Shown: in pieces, positions 11,518 to 12,994 of the stretch | Position numbering within the stretch: the stretch's first letter is position 1 | Layout: each line of letters begins with the position of its first letter | Assembly: GCA_023228865.1 (NCBI GenBank) | Contig: JALOAH010000099.1 | Location: 1 to 12,994, forward strand | DNA from: Porticoccaceae bacterium | GTDB lineage: Bacteria; Pseudomonadota; Gammaproteobacteria; Pseudomonadales; Porticoccaceae | DNA length: 12,994 bases | Direction: 5' to 3' | The notes under the pieces: generated by a model | What the model saw: the letters and a program-made list of their open reading frames with translations, nothing else | Databases searched by the model: none | What the model was told of the DNA's origin: nothing | Translations under genes and position numbers: made by a program

Positions 11518-12456
11518 TTATTGTGCCAAATGCCTAAGCAAAGTGGATATCCTATCAGAATCGTGAAAATCAGTAATCCTGGCTACGACCTCCCCATCTT
11601 TAATTAAAATAAGTACTGGCAAGTCATTTACCCTGTACTGGTGAAACAAGCGGTTACTCTTATCTATCTTAGCCGGATGTTCTATTTTATATTTTGCTGC
11701 GTACTCCAACAGATCCTGGTCTCCAGTCCACAACCGGGACACGACACCGAGCCAGGTAAATTCAGGATATTCTTTATACAGAGAGTTAATCCTGTTCTGG
11801 GCTGCAATACAGCTTTCCGACGCTTTCGGTCGACTGTCTTTTAAATACCAGTCACACCAGGTAGCCGTAAAAAATAATGCATGAAATTTACCGTCATCGG
11901 TATCCAGCTGAATATCAGCCTCATGCTCCACCAAAATTTCGGAGTCAATTATCTCACTGACTTTCGTCTGCGCCACCAAAGCCAGCTTATTATCAAGAGA
12001 CTCATCTGCTTCGTGTCCCTGGTGAACCAAATTCATATCTTTATCAAAAAGCAGATGGTATGGAGTACCAATAAGTCGAAACTTTTGTGCCAAGTCACCA
12101 CTTTTATCTATCGCCATAGGCATGGTTAAACCAAACTCTTCGATTGTTTTCTGTACAGCATCGGCGTCGTCATTAATGCCTAAATTGATACCTATCACTA
12201 CAATTTCATCACCATATGATTTTTGAACATTCTCAAAGTGAGGCATTTGCTTTCGGCATGGCTGGCACCATGTCGCCCAAAATTTCAGATATACGGGTTT
12301 TTTTCCTCTGTATTCGGCCAGACTCGTTTTTCCGCCTGAAATCAAATGTATCGGAGTATTTAATAGTTCATCCGGCAAATTAGTTGCGTAGGACTGCAGT
12401 GAAACAAGGAACAGCCCTGCAACGAAACCTTTGAAACAACTCAAATATCTATGCAT
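11518..12456 (-). CDS. Exported two-domain thioredoxin-like protein (TlpA/ResA-type N-terminal domain)
   Basis: The 312-aa precursor starts with a signal peptide (MHRYLSCFKGFVAGLFLVSL then QSYA, cut near residue 24), so the protein acts in the periplasm. Domain 1 (about 30-170) is TlpA/AhpC-TSA-like: LISGGKTSLAEYRGKK, then FWATWCQPCRKQMPHFE with the CQPC active site at 64-67, IVVIGINLGIN, and IGTPYHLLFDKD with the cis-Pro. Domain 2 (from about 185) repeats the fold with FFTATWCDWYLKDSRP and a lone later Cys (ASESC) instead of CxxC, and a second cis-Pro region (VNDLPVLILIKDGEVV). It probably handles disulfides. ATG 12456 has AGGA nine bases upstream; the in-frame extension to 12501 overlaps attC and is rejected. 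The gene is AT-rich compared with the receptor next door. Confidence 0.9.
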   Translation of the reverse strand: MHRYLSCFKGFVAGLFLVSLQSYATNLPDELLNTPIHLISGGKTSLAEYRGKKPVYLKFWATWCQPCRKQMPHFENVQKSYGDEIVVIGINLGINDDADAVQKTIEEFGLTMPMAIDKSGDLAQKFRLIGTPYHLLFDKDMNLVHQGHEADESLDNKLALVAQTKVSEIIDSEILVEHEADIQLDTDDGKFHALFFTATWCDWYLKDSRPKASESCIAAQNRINSLYKEYPEFTWLGVVSRLWTGDQDLLEYAAKYKIEHPAKIDKSNRLFHQYRVNDLPVLILIKDGEVVARITDFHDSDRISTLLRHLAQ

Positions 12457-12489
12457 ACCAAAACATCCTGTGGTTGACTTTTCACTTAG

Positions 12490-12543
12490 ATGTAACGCCA
12501 AGCTGAGCTGCGGCGAACCGTCAGTTCCAGCGCCATGTTAGCT
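12490..12543 (-). repeat. attC site (54 bp) of the DUF1090 cassette
   Basis: ATGTAAC (12490-12496) and GTTAGCT (12537-12543) are the outer core sites, followed inward by GCC / GGC pairing. The centre is a neat stem-loop: GCTGAGCTGCGG, a CGAA loop, then CCGTCAGTTCCAGC with one extra unpaired base. The next cassette gene starts shortly after it. Confidence 0.8.
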
Positions 12544-12652
12544 GACCCTTCTTCCTGTGGTGCGTTTTCAACGGGGCAATGACCAGGCCCATGCGCTGAT
12601 TCAATTACCCCACTGGCTTTTCCAGCTACAGGGCGGACACCACCGTCACTTG

Positions 12653-12994
12653 TCACCGCTGTTGATCCAAATCGGATAATTCATCTTCAAGGTATCTTAT
12701 TTTTACTTTCTCCTCTTCAATTTTATTCTGATACTTCAAGATTTTGTCAACCTTACCCTCGCTTTTAGCAGCCTTGAAATCTATCTCATACCCTGCCATA
12801 TCCGATCTTGCTTCCTCCAGCTTCTCATTCAAATCACCCCTCAGAGATTTGTCAGTACAATTTTTCCTGGCATTTTCCAATGATCGGGTCAGTCCGGAAA
12901 TTCTATGCTTGTTATTTTTTTCCTTTGCAGCCATGAGCTGCATTTCTATTTCGCATAGCTTTCTTTCACAACCTTGCAATCGGTTGCAATCCGA
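12653..12994 (-). CDS. DUF1090 family coiled-coil protein, N-terminus beyond the window
   Basis: The visible 113 residues start inside the gene (SDCNRLQGCERKLCEIEMQL) and run to TGA at 12653. The sequence is highly charged and helical, with C....C.....I..Q...A spacing, then HRISGLTRSLENARKNCTDK and long heptad-like stretches to DELSDLDQQR. This is the pattern of DUF1090, small periplasmic proteins with two or three conserved cysteines and a signal peptide (E. coli YqjC type). The signal peptide would lie past base 12994. The role of the family is not established. Low GC, lysine- and glutamate-rich composition similar to the thioredoxin-like gene, unlike the receptor. Confidence 0.82.
   Translation of the reverse strand, partial: SDCNRLQGCERKLCEIEMQLMAAKEKNNKHRISGLTRSLENARKNCTDKSLRGDLNEKLEEARSDMAGYEIDFKAAKSEGKVDKILKYQNKIEEEKVKIRYLEDELSDLDQQR

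Noticed and set aside
12560..12652. Possible insertion-sequence or group II intron end between the DUF1090 gene and its attC
   Set aside because: The CTGG-CTTTT-CCAG hairpin and open frames looked suggestive, but there are no terminal repeats, target duplication or reverse-transcriptase/transposase fragment.

Overview
The window reads as a stretch of a large chromosomal (sedentary-type) integron cassette array, probably from a gammaproteobacterium. Almost every gene lies on the minus strand, is short, belongs to an unrelated family, and is separated from the next by a roughly 55-80 bp imperfect palindrome of the attC type. The clearest sites (3221-3279, 4810-4868, 8922-8980) are each 59 bp, share the arms CCTGAGTCAA / TTGAATGA and point the same way. 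No integrase gene, attI site, tRNA or rRNA is visible, so this is an interior segment. The host assignment is inferred from attC style and protein families only.

In cassette order (high to low coordinates): DUF1090 coiled-coil protein (partial, 12653-12994), two-domain thioredoxin-like protein (11518-12456), a plus-strand TonB-dependent siderophore receptor (9248-11374), DUF2164 protein with a coupled 39-aa ORF (8536-8906), DAO-type FAD oxidoreductase (7118-8329), DUF2200 protein (6533-6880), an SRPBCC gene remnant (6335-6454), a small membrane protein resembling two-helix channels (5909-6247), GFA-family zinc protein (5362-5784), DUF805 membrane protein (4928-5299), an unknown membrane protein (4397-4798), a 28-aa leader ORF plus glutathione S-transferase (3642-4363), PanB (2407-3192), a short leader ORF plus VOC protein (1967-2393), a C39-like cysteine peptidase (1387-1899), an ABM monooxygenase (1087-1374), an unknown 225-aa protein (266-943), and a frameshifted SnoaL/NTF2-like gene running off the left edge.

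The genes do not form a pathway. They are a collection of mostly small metabolic, redox and membrane functions, as is usual for such arrays. Most cassettes start with a Shine-Dalgarno sequence a few bases after the attC core site, and several genes terminate inside their own attC (panB, the unknown membrane protein, the 225-aa protein). Boundary position plus Shine-Dalgarno sequence led me to non-ATG starts for three genes (1899 GTG, 5299 GTG, 8329 TTG).

The exception is the siderophore receptor: opposite strand, GC-rich, with its own near-consensus Fur box and a downstream hairpin. It appears to have replaced the body of an older short-chain dehydrogenase cassette, whose last codons and attC survive at 8922-9030. 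Other points of interest are an SRPBCC gene cut exactly at an attC junction, short leader ORFs coupled to cassette genes, and a panB whose C-terminus is encoded by a shortened attC-like sequence.
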